Of a stretch of DNA of 64,000 bases, positions 45,445-55,250 are shown piece after piece (position 1 is the first letter of the stretch; each line of letters begins with the position of its first letter). The position numbers and the translations under genes were made by a program. The notes under the pieces were generated by a model. That model was not told where the DNA came from. It saw only the letters and a list, made by a program, of their open reading frames with translations, and ran no database searches. Source of the DNA: Thermodesulforhabdus norvegica (GTDB lineage: Bacteria; Desulfobacterota; Syntrophobacteria; Syntrophobacterales; Thermodesulforhabdaceae); contig NZ_FOUU01000010.1 of NCBI RefSeq assembly GCF_900114975.1, forward strand, positions 19,914 through 83,913. The letters run 5' to 3'.

Positions 45445-45969
45445 TTAATCCCCCCGATCGAAGATCCTTTGCTTCTTCCTTCCACGGCCAGAAGATCTCA
45501 GGTTCTCCGTCTCAAAATAAAGTAATCTCGCCTTTCCCACGATGGCAATGGGAATGTCATAAGCGTGACCATCACACTCAAGGGTAACGGTATCTTCCTT
45601 TACATCCACCAGGATTCCCTTGAAATTTTTCCTGCCTTCCACTACTTCCGTGGTTCTCACCCTTACGACGCTCCCCAGATATCTGGCAAAATGTTCCACT
45701 TTTCTAAGCGGGCGATCGACTCCTGGAGATGAAACTTCGAGATGGTAAGCGTGATCGATCGGATCGATAACATCGAGATAATCTCCAACAACCCGACTCA
45801 CCCTAGTACAGTCTTCTATCGTCACACCATCGGGATGATCGATGTAAATCCTTAACACGTATCCCTGAGGCTCCCTCTGAAGCTCCATCTCGATGATTTC
45901 CATCCCTTCTGAAGCCACCACCGGCTCAAGCAATTCCCACAACTCGGCAATACCCTTTTTAAGCTTCAT
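45445..45969 (-). CDS. rimP: Ribosome maturation factor RimP
   Basis: A 174-residue RimP for 30S assembly. It shows the family core ELQREPQGYVLRIYIDHPDGVTIEDC, LDVIDPIDHAYHLEVSSPGVDRPL and the C-terminal SH3-like domain with VVEGRKNFKGIL. It is the first protein gene of the nusA-infB operon. The ATG is only 24 bp after the T tract of the upstream terminator, so expression probably depends on readthrough from the tRNA-Gly promoter. Confidence 0.95.
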   Translation of the reverse strand: MKLKKGIAELWELLEPVVASEGMEIIEMELQREPQGYVLRIYIDHPDGVTIEDCTRVSRVVGDYLDVIDPIDHAYHLEVSSPGVDRPLRKVEHFARYLGSVVRVRTTEVVEGRKNFKGILVDVKEDTVTLECDGHAYDIPIAIVGKARLLYFETENLRSSGRGRKKQRIFDRGD

Positions 45970-45993
45970 ACCCCAAATCTACCTTCGTCTATC

Positions 45994-46021
45994 AAAAAAA
46001 AAGTGGGCTTATTGCCCACTT
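45994..46021 (-). terminator. Intrinsic terminator between tRNA-Gly and rimP
   Basis: On the minus strand AAGTGGGC-AATAA-GCCCACTT is followed by seven further T: a perfect 8-bp stem and ideal T tract. It lies between tRNA-Gly and rimP, so it ends tRNA transcripts and could attenuate the rimP-nusA-infB operon. Confidence 0.9.
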
Positions 46022-46174
46022 CCATTAGCAGACCCAGATCACGCACAGGTACAACTATGAACAATCCCTAACTCATAGTCAACAAACCCTCTTATGATCC
46101 GAATGTCCACCAATCGAAGCAGGCATTCAACCGTCCTACACGGCCAATGCCCCCTCAATAAGGGACACATTCTA

Positions 46175-46250
46175 TGGAGCGGGCAACGGGCCTCGAACCC
46201 GCGACCCCAAGCTTGGGAAGCTTGTGCTCTACCAACTGAGCTATGCCCGC
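46175..46250 (-). tRNA. tRNA-Gly (anticodon CCC)
   Basis: A 76-nt tRNA with encoded CCA. Acceptor GCGGGCA pairs with TGCCCGC, discriminator T; D arm TAGCTCAGTTGGTAGAGC; anticodon arm CAAGC-TTCCCAA-GCTTG gives CCC; T loop TTCGAGG. It precedes the terminator at 46021 and the rimP operon, a place held by metY (initiator tRNA) in E. coli. Confidence 0.97.
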
Positions 46251-46266
46251 TCAAATCGTACTTAAC

Positions 46267-46295
46267 CAAATAAAAGATATTTCATTTAAAGTCAA
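46267..46295 (-). promoter_or_regulatory. Sigma-70-type promoter of tRNA-Gly (and possibly the rimP operon)
   Basis: On the minus strand TTGACT (46290-46295) and TATTTG (46267-46272) are separated by 17 bp. Transcription would begin just a few bases before the tRNA 5' end at 46250. Matches are 5/6 and 4/6 to consensus. Confidence 0.6.
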
Positions 46296-46358
46296 GATTT
46301 TAGACAGGCAACACAAATAAGAAATAGCGGATTTCACCATTCTTCGGCACTTTCTTCA

Positions 46359-47699
46359 CTATCCATCAACCATCTCACCGATAAGGTCAAAATCTTCCGC
46401 TCCGGTAATTCTTACCCTGACAATGCTCCCAGGCTCTGTGAAACCGTTTTCTATAAACACACAACCGTCCACTTCAGGAGCCTGCCATTCCGTTCTGCCA
46501 ATCAGACTGAAATTACCCTCCGGATCCTCTGTGTCCACAATCACAGGCAATTCTCTGTTCACAAACGTTGCAAGGCGGCTTCTAGAAATTTCGGTTTGAA
46601 CAGCATAAAGAATATCCCGTCGCTCGTGTCTCACACTCTCGGAAACCTGCCCTTCCATTCTTGCCGCCTTCGTGCCCATTTCAGGCGAAAAAGCAAAAAC
46701 CCCCAGATGCTCAAACCTGTACGCTTTTACGAATTCAACCAGCTCTTCAAAGTCGGCGTCCGTCTCACCCGGATAGCCCACTATGAAGGTGGTCCTGATG
46801 GCAACACCAGGCCACAGGCTCCTTATCCGTTCGACGACTCCTCCAGGCTCAAGGGCTTTCCCACTCCGTCCCATTGTCCTCAATATCCCCGGAACACAAT
46901 GCTGTAACGGAACGTCAAGATAAGGTACCACCTTCTCAAGGTCGGCACAGGTTTTCAAAAAATCGTCACTAATGGTAGCCGGATGGGCATAGAGAACACG
47001 AATCCACCGGATATTTTTTGTCGTCGCATTTATGGTTTTCAAAAGCCTGGGAAGAGCACCTCCGTCTCTCCTATCAAGCCCATAAGATGTAATATCCTGA
47101 GCTACCAGAACGACCTCTTTAACATCTCTCCCGTCCAGATATGCAACCTCCCGAAGCACGTCCTCAAAATCCCGACTTCTAAAAGGCCCTCTTATTCTGG
47201 GAATGTAACAGTAGGCACACCTGTGAGAACAACCTTCTGCTATTTTCAGGTACGCATAGGACGGCGGCGTTGACAGGATGCGTCCCCGAAATTGCTCGAA
47301 TCTGCAGGCGGGAGACGATATTTTAAGCCTTCTTTCCCCGTTTTTTAAAAATCTTACAAGTTCTTCGGCTACATCATCGTAATGAGCGGTACCCAGAAAT
47401 AAGTCGACCTCCGGAAGCAAATTCAAAAGCTTTTTCCCATATCGCTGAACCATACATCCCGTTACAACCAGAACTCTGCATACTCCTCGCTCTTTGTACC
47501 GGGCATATTCCAGAATGGTATCTATTGCCTCTTCAACGGCCTCCTCAAGAAAACCACAGGTATTTATCACTATGGCTTCCGCCCGTGCTGGGTCAGAAAC
47601 CAGACTGAAGCCCGCTTCTTCAAGAATTGCGAGCATCCTTTCACTGTCAACCAGGTTCTTTGAGCAACCAAGACTAATGAGAAGCGCCTTCTTTGCCAT
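46359..47699 (-). CDS. rimO: Ribosomal protein S12 methylthiotransferase RimO
   Basis: A 446-residue radical SAM methylthiotransferase that modifies Asp88 of ribosomal protein S12. The N-terminal UPF0004 domain has SLGCSKNLVDSE, INTCGFLEEA and VTGCMVQRYG for its own cluster; the radical SAM motif CSHRCAYCYIPRIRGPFRS and a C-terminal TRAM domain follow. Its start lies 33 bp after the T tract that ends the ribosomal operon, leaving little space for a separate promoter. Confidence 0.97.
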   Translation of the reverse strand: MAKKALLISLGCSKNLVDSERMLAILEEAGFSLVSDPARAEAIVINTCGFLEEAVEEAIDTILEYARYKERGVCRVLVVTGCMVQRYGKKLLNLLPEVDLFLGTAHYDDVAEELVRFLKNGERRLKISSPACRFEQFRGRILSTPPSYAYLKIAEGCSHRCAYCYIPRIRGPFRSRDFEDVLREVAYLDGRDVKEVVLVAQDITSYGLDRRDGGALPRLLKTINATTKNIRWIRVLYAHPATISDDFLKTCADLEKVVPYLDVPLQHCVPGILRTMGRSGKALEPGGVVERIRSLWPGVAIRTTFIVGYPGETDADFEELVEFVKAYRFEHLGVFAFSPEMGTKAARMEGQVSESVRHERRDILYAVQTEISRSRLATFVNRELPVIVDTEDPEGNFSLIGRTEWQAPEVDGCVFIENGFTEPGSIVRVRITGAEDFDLIGEMVDG

Positions 47700-47731
47700 A
47701 AAAAACCCGAAGTTACCCAGAGCTAAAAAAC

Positions 47732-47765
47732 AAAAAAAGAGGAACGTTACAGAAGTAACGCCCTC
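47732..47765 (-). terminator. Intrinsic terminator after the ribosomal protein operon (rplQ)
   Basis: On the minus strand GAGGGCGTTAC-TTCT-GTAACGTTCCTC is followed by seven T, a long stem with one mismatch. It lies 29 bp after the rplQ stop and just before rimO. Confidence 0.9.
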
Positions 47766-47793
47766 TAATTTTTTAAACAGCAGGATTTTTTTC

Positions 47794-48177
47794 TCAGGCC
47801 GACTCCTGAGACCCTCTGTCTCCCGCCTCTACAAGCTCAATAAGGCACATGGGAGCTCCGTCACCACGTCTGAAACCCATCTTTACGATCCTGGTATAAC
47901 CGCCGTTTCTATCCCGGTATCGAGGCGCTATTTCGGCGAAGAGCTTATGCACCACCTTTTTGCTCCGCACAAACCCAAGAGCCTGACGTCTGGCGTGGAG
48001 ATCCCCTCGTTTACCCAGAGTGATCAACCAATCGACAAAAGACCTGAGATCCTTTGCCTTGGGAACAGTGGTGTAAATCCTCTCATGTTGCAATAGAGAA
48101 GTTGCCATGTTGCGGAACATGGCAAGGCGATGTTCCGTCTTTCTTCCCAGCTTCCTTCCTGCTACCTTATGACGCAT
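47794..48177 (-). CDS. rplQ: 50S ribosomal protein L17
   Basis: A 127-residue L17 that begins [20 protein letters not shown] and contains [19 protein letters not shown], the family signature. It is the last gene of the fused ribosomal operon, and its start overlaps the end of rpoA by 11 bp. A terminator follows. Confidence 0.98.
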   Translation of the reverse strand: MRHKVAGRKLGRKTEHRLAMFRNMATSLLQHERIYTTVPKAKDLRSFVDWLITLGKRGDLHARRQALGFVRSKKVVHKLFAEIAPRYRDRNGGYTRIVKMGFRRGDGAPMCLIELVEAGDRGSQESA

Positions 48178-49201
48178 AGCCTTCCTTTTCCCTTTCCCTT
48201 TCCATTCGTTCTAATTCTTCCCTGCTCGGGAAACCTTCAAGCTTCATCCCCAGAGACAATCCCATTTCCGCCAGTATTTCTTTAATTTCATTGAGTGACT
48301 TGCGACCAAAGTTTTTGGTTTTAAGCATCTCCGCTTCCGTCTTCTGAACGAGCTCTCCTATATAGCGAATATCGGCATTTTTCAAGCAGTTTGCCGACCT
48401 TACCGAAAGCTCCAGCTCATCCACACGACGGAAGAGGTTTTCATTCCATTTGGGTTTTTCTTCCTCTTCAGGTTCTTCCTCGGGTTCCGGAAGTTCTTCA
48501 AAGTTAATAAATACGGTAAACTGCTCCTTCAAAATCTTAGCCGCATAGGCCAGTGCATCTTCGGGTTTTACGCTTCCATCGGTCCATATTTCCATGGTCA
48601 AGCAATCATAATCTGTAATCTGACCGACTCGAGCCTGGGTAACGGTGTAGCTGACCTTCTTAATGGGCGAAAAAATGGCATCCACGGGAATGGTTCCTAT
48701 TGGAAGATCGGGATCGGCACCTCTGTCCGCAGGAACATAACCCTTACCGGTTTTTACGGTAAGTTCCATTCTGAGTTTAGCATCTCTGGAGGTTGTACAG
48801 ATGTAGTGATCGGGATTCAGCACCGTAAGCTTACTGCTACCGCGAATATCTCCGGCCGTAACTATACCCTCACCCTCTTTTTCTATGTAAACCGTCACAG
48901 GATCGTCGGTTTCCATCTTGAACCTTACTTCTTTAAGGTTCAGGATTATGTCGGTCACGTCCTCAACGACACCGGGAATGCTGGAAAACTCATGAGCCAC
49001 GCCGTCAATCTTAACGCTCGTTATAGCAGCTCCTCTGAGCGAAGACAGCAGAACCCGCCTCAGAGCATTTCCCAGGGTTATTCCGAATCCTCTTTCCAGG
49101 GGCTCACAAACAAACTTGGCATATCTATCAGGATCGGCACCTTTCTCTATCTTCAAACTCTTGGGTTTAATAAGCTCACGCCAATTTTTTTCTTTTTGCA
49201 T
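48167..49201 (-). CDS. rpoA: RNA polymerase alpha subunit
   Basis: A 344-residue alpha subunit. The N-terminal dimerisation domain has [23 protein letters not shown], and the C-terminal domain with two helix-hairpin-helix segments has LRVR-like [28 protein letters not shown], which contacts UP elements and activators. An acidic linker ([14 protein letters not shown]) joins them. It follows rpsD after a 114-bp gap that holds a terminator-like hairpin. Confidence 0.99.
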   Translation of the reverse strand: MQKEKNWRELIKPKSLKIEKGADPDRYAKFVCEPLERGFGITLGNALRRVLLSSLRGAAITSVKIDGVAHEFSSIPGVVEDVTDIILNLKEVRFKMETDDPVTVYIEKEGEGIVTAGDIRGSSKLTVLNPDHYICTTSRDAKLRMELTVKTGKGYVPADRGADPDLPIGTIPVDAIFSPIKKVSYTVTQARVGQITDYDCLTMEIWTDGSVKPEDALAYAAKILKEQFTVFINFEELPEPEEEPEEEEKPKWNENLFRRVDELELSVRSANCLKNADIRYIGELVQKTEAEMLKTKNFGRKSLNEIKEILAEMGLSLGMKLEGFPSREELERMEREREKEGYAS

Positions 49202-49244
49202 GGTGTATCCTCACCTGCCTTATTGTGTCTCCGCTACGAGACAA

Positions 49245-49294
49245 TAAAAACCGGCATACGAACTCCTCTAATTTCAGGAGTCCGATAACCGGCT
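49245..49294 (-). terminator. Hairpin with T tract between rpsD and rpoA (attenuator candidate)
   Basis: On the minus strand CCGG pairs with CCGG, then CG/CG and GACTCCT/AGGAGTT stack above a UAU/UAU internal loop around an 8-nt loop; TTTTTATT follows. Placed between rpsD and rpoA, it could lower rpoA-rplQ transcription relative to the ribosomal genes. Confidence 0.65.
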
Positions 49295-49315
49295 TACAAT
49301 ATGCTAAAGTCACCG

Positions 49316-49942
49316 CTACTTGGAGTAAAACTCTACAATAAGCTGTTCCTGCACCGGAATATTCATCTCTTCCCGGCTGGGATAATACTTAAAAACCCCT
49401 TCATAAGCTTCTTTTCTCAACTCAAGCCACGGCGGTATTCCACGCCTGGGCACTGCCTCCAGAGCCTCGTTGATAACCGCAAGCTGACGACTCTTTTCCC
49501 TGACCGCAACTACATCCCCGGGTCTCAACAGATACGAAGGAATGTCAACCTTCTCACCGTTGACCAGGATATGACCATGCCTTACAAGCTGCCTGGCCTG
49601 TGCCCTTGACTGGGCGAAACCAAGCCGATAAACGGTGTTGTCTAAACGCCTTTCCAGTAGAATAAGGAAGTTTGTACCCGTAACCCCTTTCTGACGGTCG
49701 GCCTCTTTGAAATAGCGCTTAAACTGCTTTTCACTTAACCCGTACATCCTCTTCAGCTTCTGCTTCTCCCTGAGGCGGATACCGTAGTCCGACAGTTTAG
49801 GACGAAGGCGACCATGCTGACCGGGGGCATAACTCCGTCTTTCGTATGAACACTTGTCGGTATAGCAACGCTCTCCCTTAAGGTAGAGCTTCATATTCTC
49901 TCGACGACACAATCTGCATACAGGTCCTGTATATCGAGCCAA
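49316..49942 (-). CDS. rpsD: 30S ribosomal protein S4
   Basis: A primary 16S rRNA-binding protein. I start at the TTG at 49942 (L-A-R-Y-T-G-P-V-C), 8 nt after GGAGG, giving 208 residues as in most S4 proteins; the open frame continues upstream to an ATG at 49999 that would overlap rpsK. The N-terminus retains a four-cysteine zinc motif (VCRLCRREN... [11 protein letters not shown]). It follows rpsK in the alpha operon and in E. coli represses that operon. Confidence 0.93.
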   Translation of the reverse strand: MARYTGPVCRLCRRENMKLYLKGERCYTDKCSYERRSYAPGQHGRLRPKLSDYGIRLREKQKLKRMYGLSEKQFKRYFKEADRQKGVTGTNFLILLERRLDNTVYRLGFAQSRAQARQLVRHGHILVNGEKVDIPSYLLRPGDVVAVREKSRQLAVINEALEAVPRRGIPPWLELRKEAYEGVFKYYPSREEMNIPVQEQLIVEFYSK

Positions 49943-49968
49943 AGCCGGATCCTCCTTTCCAAAGATAT

Positions 49969-50361
49969 CTAGACTCTTCGACGTTTTGGAGGTCTGCAAC
50001 CATTATGAGGAATGGGAGTAACATCCTTTATTGCAACTATGTTCAGCCCGGCTGCCTGTAGCGCCCGCAAAGCCGCTTCACGACCCGATCCCGGGCCCTT
50101 TATGTGCACAATCACATTTTGCATACCGTGTTCCATCGCCTTTTTTGCAGCAGCCTCGGCGGCCACCTGAGCTGCAAAGGGAGTGGACTTTCTCGATCCC
50201 TTAAATCCCTCTGTACCTCCGCTAGCCCAGGCAATCGTGTTCCCGCTCATATCCGTAATAGTAACGATGGTGTTGTTAAAAGTGGACTGGATATGAGCTA
50301 TTCCGTTTTGTACATTCTTCAGCTCTTTTTTCTTTCGTACTCCCCCACGACGTCTTGCCAT
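49969..50361 (-). CDS. rpsK: 30S ribosomal protein S11
   Basis: A 130-residue S11 with [19 protein letters not shown] and the C-terminal [18 protein letters not shown]. It is the second gene of the alpha operon part, 23 bp after rpsM. Confidence 0.98.
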   Translation of the reverse strand: MARRRGGVRKKKELKNVQNGIAHIQSTFNNTIVTITDMSGNTIAWASGGTEGFKGSRKSTPFAAQVAAEAAAKKAMEHGMQNVIVHIKGPGSGREAALRALQAAGLNIVAIKDVTPIPHNGCRPPKRRRV

Positions 50362-50384
50362 ATAGAAATGCCTCCTAAGAGCAA

Positions 50385-50762
50385 TTAACCGGATTTCTTC
50401 CGCTTACCGATAATGGACCTTCTGGGCCCCTTGCGAGTCCTGGCGTTAGAGTGGGTTCTCTGACCTCTTACGGGAAGCCCTCTTCTGTGCCGCAACCCTC
50501 TGTAGCATCCCATGTCCATAAGTCGTTTGATGTTCATTGCAACTTCAGCGCGCAACTCACCTTCCACCTTGTACTGGGTATCGATGATTCTGCGCAAAGT
50601 CGTAATCTGCTCGTTGGTCAACGCATCGGTTTTCGTGTTGGGATCGATCCCCGCCTGGGCCAGAATCTTTTTTGCCGTAGATCTACCGATCCCGTAGATG
50701 TAAGTCAGAGCAATCTCGATGCGTTTATTCTTGGGCAAATCCACACCTGCAATACGAGCCAA
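50385..50762 (-). CDS. rpsM: 30S ribosomal protein S13
   Basis: A 125-residue S13, [21 protein letters not shown] at the start and [23 protein letters not shown] at the end; it contacts the 16S head and bridges to the 50S subunit. It follows rpmJ by 11 bp. Confidence 0.98.
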   Translation of the reverse strand: MARIAGVDLPKNKRIEIALTYIYGIGRSTAKKILAQAGIDPNTKTDALTNEQITTLRRIIDTQYKVEGELRAEVAMNIKRLMDMGCYRGLRHRRGLPVRGQRTHSNARTRKGPRRSIIGKRKKSG

Positions 50763-50773
50763 AGCCTATCCTC

Positions 50774-50887
50774 CTATCCCTGTCTTTGCTTGTGCCTGGG
50801 GTTTTCACATATTACCCTGATAGATCCGTGGCGTTTGATTATCTTGCATTTCCTGCATATTTTCTTAACAGATGCTCTCACCTTCAT
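50774..50887 (-). CDS. rpmJ: 50S ribosomal protein L36
   Basis: A 37-residue protein read by eye on the minus strand: it starts [19 protein letters not shown] and ends with [11 protein letters not shown]. The zinc ligands C-x2-C, C and H of the zinc-containing type are all present. It lies between infA (13 bp) and rpsM (11 bp), its usual place. Confidence 0.97.
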   Translation of the reverse strand: MKVRASVKKICRKCKIIKRHGSIRVICENPRHKQRQG

Positions 50888-50900
50888 GCTCAGCCCCTCG

Positions 50901-51122
50901 CTACGATTTAGCACGATACACAATGCGGCCCCTTGTCAGGTCATAGGGCGACAGTTCGACCGTCACCTTATCTCCCGGAAGAATCCGTATGAAGTGCATT
51001 CGCATCTTACCCGATATATGGGCCAGCACCCTATGCCCGTTGGGCAACTCAACTCTGAACATGGCATTAGGCAGTGTTTCAACCACCGTACCTTCAACTT
51101 CTATAGCATCCTCTTTGGGCAT
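50901..51122 (-). CDS. infA: Translation initiation factor IF-1
   Basis: A 73-residue OB-fold factor. The ATG at 51122 ([20 protein letters not shown]) follows GGAGG-type sequence; the open frame extends 26 codons upstream but that part reads through the promoter region. The core [20 protein letters not shown] is standard. An internal promoter lies 47-74 bp upstream. Confidence 0.97.
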   Translation of the reverse strand: MPKEDAIEVEGTVVETLPNAMFRVELPNGHRVLAHISGKMRMHFIRILPGDKVTVELSPYDLTRGRIVYRAKS

Positions 51123-51168
51123 GCCTCCGGCTCTCCTCCTGCCAGATCTTATTGATCCAAAAAAAAGT

Positions 51169-51196
51169 ATTCTATCAAACCACCAAACCTTGTAAA
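51169..51196 (-). promoter_or_regulatory. Sigma-70-type internal promoter before infA
   Basis: On the minus strand TTTACA (51191-51196) and TAGAAT (51169-51174), each one base off consensus, are separated by 16 bp in the gap between map and infA. It would boost infA-rpmJ-rpsM-rpsK-rpsD independently of the upstream S10/spc promoter. Confidence 0.6.
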
Positions 51197-51203
51197 GCAA
51201 AAA

Positions 51204-51995
51204 TTACCTGGCCATCTCTACTTTTAAACCGTCAAGAGAAGTAAGGATCTCAGGCCCCTCTGGCAAGATCGCCACGGTATGTTCATAATGAGCCGAAAGC
51301 TTTCTGTCTCTCGTAACCGCCGTCCATCTGTCAGGGAGAATCTCAATCTCCGGACTCCCCTCGTTTATCATGGGTTCGATGGCCAGAACCATTCCCGCCT
51401 TCAGGGCTACTCCCCTTCCCGGAGGACCGTAATTAGGTATCTGAGGATCTTCGTGAAGCTTTCTTCCTATGCCGTGGCCCACAAATTCACGAACCACAGA
51501 ATAGCCAAAACGCTCAACGTGTTTCTGAATAGCATGAGAAATATCCGAAAGCCTCCGTCCAACCCGCGCCTGTTCAATCCCTTTATACAGAGATTCCTCC
51601 GTTACCTTACAAAGCCTCCGGGCCTGCTCGCTGATATTCCCAACCGGCACGGTAATGGCCGCATCTCCGTAAAAACCATCAACTACTACGCCGAAATCAA
51701 GGCTTATTATGTCCCCTTCTTTAAGAACCTTTTTTTTTGAGGGTATCCCGTGGACAATTTCTTCATTAACGGAAGCGCACAGAGCGTAGGGATACCCTCT
51801 GTAGCCTTTGAAGGCCGGCTTTGCCCTTTTCTTATAAGCAAGCTCCTCACTCAAACGGTCTAAGTCCCAGGTCGAAATTCCAGGCTGTACAGCTTCCCGC
51901 AATTGCTCAAGGATTTCCGCCACGATCATACAGGCCTGCCGGATCTTCTCTATCTCCCTGCGACTCTTTAGCTCAATCACCGTCCTTTTCTTCAC
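51204..51995 (-). CDS. map: Methionine aminopeptidase, type I
   Basis: A 263-residue enzyme that removes the initiator methionine. Metal ligands are visible in the segments LDFGVVVDGFYGDAA (two Asp), GHGIGRKLHEDP (His) and AIEPMINEG plus the C-terminal HYEHTVAI (Glu). It follows adk by 3 bp. Confidence 0.98.
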   Translation of the reverse strand: MKKRTVIELKSRREIEKIRQACMIVAEILEQLREAVQPGISTWDLDRLSEELAYKKRAKPAFKGYRGYPYALCASVNEEIVHGIPSKKKVLKEGDIISLDFGVVVDGFYGDAAITVPVGNISEQARRLCKVTEESLYKGIEQARVGRRLSDISHAIQKHVERFGYSVVREFVGHGIGRKLHEDPQIPNYGPPGRGVALKAGMVLAIEPMINEGSPEIEILPDRWTAVTRDRKLSAHYEHTVAILPEGPEILTSLDGLKVEMAR

Positions 51996-51998
51996 AAC

Positions 51999-52640
51999 TT
52001 AACCCAGTACAGAAACAATCCTCTGAAATATCTCATCTATAGCACCAAGACCATCTATGCGGCGCAACTTGCCCTGCTTTTCGTAATAATTAATTAAAGG
52101 CTCCGTTTGATCCTTGTAAACCTTAAGACGAGACGTAACGGTTTCAACGTTGTCATCATCACGCTGGTAGAGCTCTCCGCCGCACTTATCACACACGCCT
52201 TCTTTCTTGGGAGGATCGAAGACGACATGAAACCCGGCACCACACTGCCTACAGGTCCTGCGCCCCGTCAGGCGCTTCACCAGTTCCTCGTCAGGAACCT
52301 CTATGCACACCACATGATCTATCTGCTGTCCGAGTTCGGAAAGCATCTTATCCAGTGTCTCGGCCTGGCTCACATTTCTCGGAAAGCCGTCCAGCATGAA
52401 GCCTTTCTTACAATCTTCCTGCTGGATTCTTTCTTTTACAAGACCTACCACAACTTCATCGGGAACGAGTTGCCCGGCATCCATATACTTTTTCGCTTCA
52501 AGCCCCAGTTGCGTACCGGCAGCCACCGCCGCACGCAACATATCACCCGTCGATATCTGTGGAATTCCATAACGTTCCATCATTCTCTTTGCCTGCGTAC
52601 CCTTACCTGCTCCAGGCGGACCCAACAAAATGATATTCAT
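51999..52640 (-). CDS. adk: Adenylate kinase, zinc-containing
   Basis: Interconverts ATP, ADP and AMP; 213 residues. P-loop GPPGAGKGTQA, AMP site STGDMLRAAV, and a LID domain with a C-x2-C...C-x2-C zinc site (CRQCGAGFH, CDKCGGELYQRDDD). It lies between secY and map, its usual place in the spc operon. Confidence 0.98.
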   Translation of the reverse strand: MNIILLGPPGAGKGTQAKRMMERYGIPQISTGDMLRAAVAAGTQLGLEAKKYMDAGQLVPDEVVVGLVKERIQQEDCKKGFMLDGFPRNVSQAETLDKMLSELGQQIDHVVCIEVPDEELVKRLTGRRTCRQCGAGFHVVFDPPKKEGVCDKCGGELYQRDDDNVETVTSRLKVYKDQTEPLINYYEKQGKLRRIDGLGAIDEIFQRIVSVLG

Positions 52641-52716
52641 CGCATCCTCCTTCTTCCATCAACCCGACAAAAACCGACCAAACACACCATAAAACGGAAA
52701 AGACAACTTCAACCTG

Positions 52717-54024
52717 CTACCTCCGCCCCACGATCCTACCGGACTTGAGAAATCCCTCATAGTGTCTGGTCAACATGTGCGCCTCAATCTGAGCAACGGT
52801 ATCGAGGGCCACACCAACCACAATCAGAAGAGCCGTACCGCCAAAATAGAACGGTACATTGAAATGGGTGATCAGTATCTGGGGAAGAATACACACAGCC
52901 GACACATACAAAGCCCCACCAAGAGTAATACGGCTCAGGACCTTGTCTATATATTCAGCCGTCGCCTTTCCGGGGCGGATTCCCGGTATGTAGCCTCCAT
53001 ATTTTTTCATGTTATCTGCTACGTCAACGGGATTAAAAACAATGGCAGTGTAAAAATAGCAGAAAAAGATGATAAGACCCACATAAAGTATATCGTGCAA
53101 AAGATGTCCCGGAGACAGCATTCTGGACACAGATTGAAGTATGGGATGGGGCACAAAGTTTGCGATCGTTGCCGGAAACATAATCAGGGAAGAGGCAAAG
53201 ATCGGCGGAATTACACCGGAAGTATTGATCTTAAGCGGGATGTGGGTGCTCTGACCACCGTAAACCCTTCTTCCCACAACACGTCTTGCGTACTGAACGG
53301 GGATCCTCCTCTGACCTCGCTCCATAAAAATAATAAACCCAACAACCACAACCATAAGGACCAGAACCACAAGTCCCTTAAAGAGGCTCATCTCTCCAGT
53401 TTCCATAAGGCGCAGGGTATTACCCAGAGCTCCCGGCATACCGGCAACGATTCCTGCAAAAATGATAAGCGATATTCCGTTTCCAATCCCCCGCTCCGTT
53501 ATCTGCTCACCAAGCCACATGATAAATGCGGTGCCGGCCGTAAGCGTTATAACGGTCATGAATCTGAAGCCCCATCCGGGATCGAGCACTATCGGCTCCC
53601 CTCCGGGCCCGGTCATCCCTTCAAGCCCAAAGGCGATGCCAAAACCCTGTATAACGCTGAGAAGCACGGTGCCATAACGCGTGTACTGAACTATTTTCTT
53701 TCGTCCCGCTTCGCCTTCTTTCCGTAGCTGATCCAGGTAAGGAATGACAACGGTGAGTAGCTGAAGAATGATCGATGCACTAATGTAGGGCATAATACCC
53801 AGAGCAAAAACCGAAAGGCGCCTCATGGCGCCTCCCGAAAACATGTCAAAAAGCCCCAGCAGGGTTCCCTGGGCCGCATTAAAAAAAGCGGTAAGTGCCT
53901 CAGCATTGATACCGGGAACGGGAACATGAACTCCGATACGGTATACGGCAAGCAGTATAAGGGTAACACCTATACGCTGCTTCAGCTCCGGAATCTTTCC
54001 AATGTTTTGAAAGCCTGTAAACAT
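52717..54024 (-). CDS. secY: Preprotein translocase subunit SecY
   Basis: The 435-residue, ten-helix channel subunit of the Sec translocon. Signatures: [15 protein letters not shown] with the plug region ([23 protein letters not shown]), [11 protein letters not shown], and [19 protein letters not shown]. It follows rplO in the spc operon and partners with SecG at 1.5 kb. Confidence 0.99.
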   Translation of the reverse strand: MFTGFQNIGKIPELKQRIGVTLILLAVYRIGVHVPVPGINAEALTAFFNAAQGTLLGLFDMFSGGAMRRLSVFALGIMPYISASIILQLLTVVIPYLDQLRKEGEAGRKKIVQYTRYGTVLLSVIQGFGIAFGLEGMTGPGGEPIVLDPGWGFRFMTVITLTAGTAFIMWLGEQITERGIGNGISLIIFAGIVAGMPGALGNTLRLMETGEMSLFKGLVVLVLMVVVVGFIIFMERGQRRIPVQYARRVVGRRVYGGQSTHIPLKINTSGVIPPIFASSLIMFPATIANFVPHPILQSVSRMLSPGHLLHDILYVGLIIFFCYFYTAIVFNPVDVADNMKKYGGYIPGIRPGKATAEYIDKVLSRITLGGALYVSAVCILPQILITHFNVPFYFGGTALLIVVGVALDTVAQIEAHMLTRHYEGFLKSGRIVGRR

Positions 54025-54041
54025 CTACCCTGCCTCTCATA

Positions 54042-54491
54042 CTACGATATAATCGAAACCGTTCCCCCCACCTGCTGTACCTTCTGAATTGCCGCCTCAC
54101 TTGCCCTGTGTACCTTAATGGTAAGAGGATGTTTCAGCTCGCCGTCGGCAAGCAGCTTTATCCCGTCCTTTATCTTTTTAACAAGACCGGCCTGCTTTAA
54201 CTCATCAGGCCCCACCTCGGCATTAGCGGGAAACCTGTTGAGATCCCTTAGATTCACCACCGCATACTCTTTGCGGAAGATGTTGGTAAAACCTCGTTTG
54301 GGTATCCTTCTAATCAAAGGCATCTGACCGCCTTCAAACCAGGGCGGAATCTTTGCTCCCGATCGGGCTTTCTGACCTTTATGACCCTTTCCGGCCGTCT
54401 TGCCCCATCCGGAACCCGGACCGCGACCCACCCGTTTTCTCTCTTTTCTTGAGCCCGGTGCCGGCTTTAGATCATGCAACCTCAGACCCAT
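54042..54491 (-). CDS. rplO: 50S ribosomal protein L15
   Basis: A 149-residue L15: GLRLHDLKPAPGSRKERKRVGRG and GSGWGKTAGKGHKGQKARSG in the basic N-terminal half. It lies between rpmD and secY. Confidence 0.98.
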   Translation of the reverse strand: MGLRLHDLKPAPGSRKERKRVGRGPGSGWGKTAGKGHKGQKARSGAKIPPWFEGGQMPLIRRIPKRGFTNIFRKEYAVVNLRDLNRFPANAEVGPDELKQAGLVKKIKDGIKLLADGELKHPLTIKVHRASEAAIQKVQQVGGTVSIIS

Positions 54492-54509
54492 ATCAGTTAC
54501 CTCTCCATC

Positions 54510-54710
54510 CTATTTCTGATCATCTTCTACGGGTTCGACATCGACCAGATGAATCACCTTCTTGATCGCGCCCACTACGGGCGGCGTGGCATAGAGAACA
54601 CGGCTTTTATGGAGCTTTGTAAGCCCAAGAGCACGAAGTATGCGGCGATGCTTCTCCGGTCTACCTATGGGACTCCTCACAAGGGTTACCTTTATAGGCT
54701 TAGCCATCAA
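54510..54710 (-). CDS. rpmD: 50S ribosomal protein L30
   Basis: A 66-residue L30: [23 protein letters not shown] and the [16 protein letters not shown] end. It lies 6 bp after rpsE and 18 bp before rplO. Confidence 0.97.
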   Translation of the reverse strand: MMAKPIKVTLVRSPIGRPEKHRRILRALGLTKLHKSRVLYATPPVVGAIKKVIHLVDVEPVEDDQK

Positions 54711-54716
54711 GACCTC

Positions 54717-55226
54717 CTACCTGAGAATCTCCTCTACCGTCTTCCCTCTCATACGGGCCACTTCCTCGGGGCTTCTCAGAGCCTTAAGACCTTCCATTGT
54801 GGCCTTAAGAACATTGTGTGGATTTCGGGAGCCGATACACTTGGTAAGGATGTCGGTTACCCCGGCGGCTTCCATTACCGCACGAACGACACTCCCTGCG
54901 ATAACTCCCGTACCCGGCGATGCCGGTCTCAAGACGACCTTAGAAGCACCAAATTCCCCGTCCACTTCGTGAGGGATAGTCCCGTTTATGAGAGGTATTG
55001 TTACCATATTACGCTGGGCTGCTTCCATGCCTTTTCGGATTGCTTCCGGCACTTCTTTGGCCTTCCCCAGAGCAAACCCCACGCGTCCATTACCATCACC
55101 AACCACAACCAGTGCGGAAAAAGAAAACCTGCGCCCGCCTTTTACGACTTTGGCCACACGGTTGATATAAACGACCTTGTCTATGAGTTGCAGATTTTGA
55201 GCTTCTGTAGCTTTCTGCCTCGTCAA
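54717..55226 (-). CDS. rpsE: 30S ribosomal protein S5
   Basis: A 169-residue S5: [23 protein letters not shown] with the dsRBD-like N-terminal domain, and [22 protein letters not shown]. Part of the spc operon, with roles in decoding fidelity. Confidence 0.98.
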   Translation of the reverse strand: MTRQKATEAQNLQLIDKVVYINRVAKVVKGGRRFSFSALVVVGDGNGRVGFALGKAKEVPEAIRKGMEAAQRNMVTIPLINGTIPHEVDGEFGASKVVLRPASPGTGVIAGSVVRAVMEAAGVTDILTKCIGSRNPHNVLKATMEGLKALRSPEEVARMRGKTVEEILR

Positions 55227-55250
55227 GGCTTTGCCTCCCCTCGAACAATT

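Noticed and set aside
46039..46269. Minus-strand open frame across tRNA-Gly
   Set aside because: It covers the tRNA gene itself and has no family pattern or ribosome-binding site.
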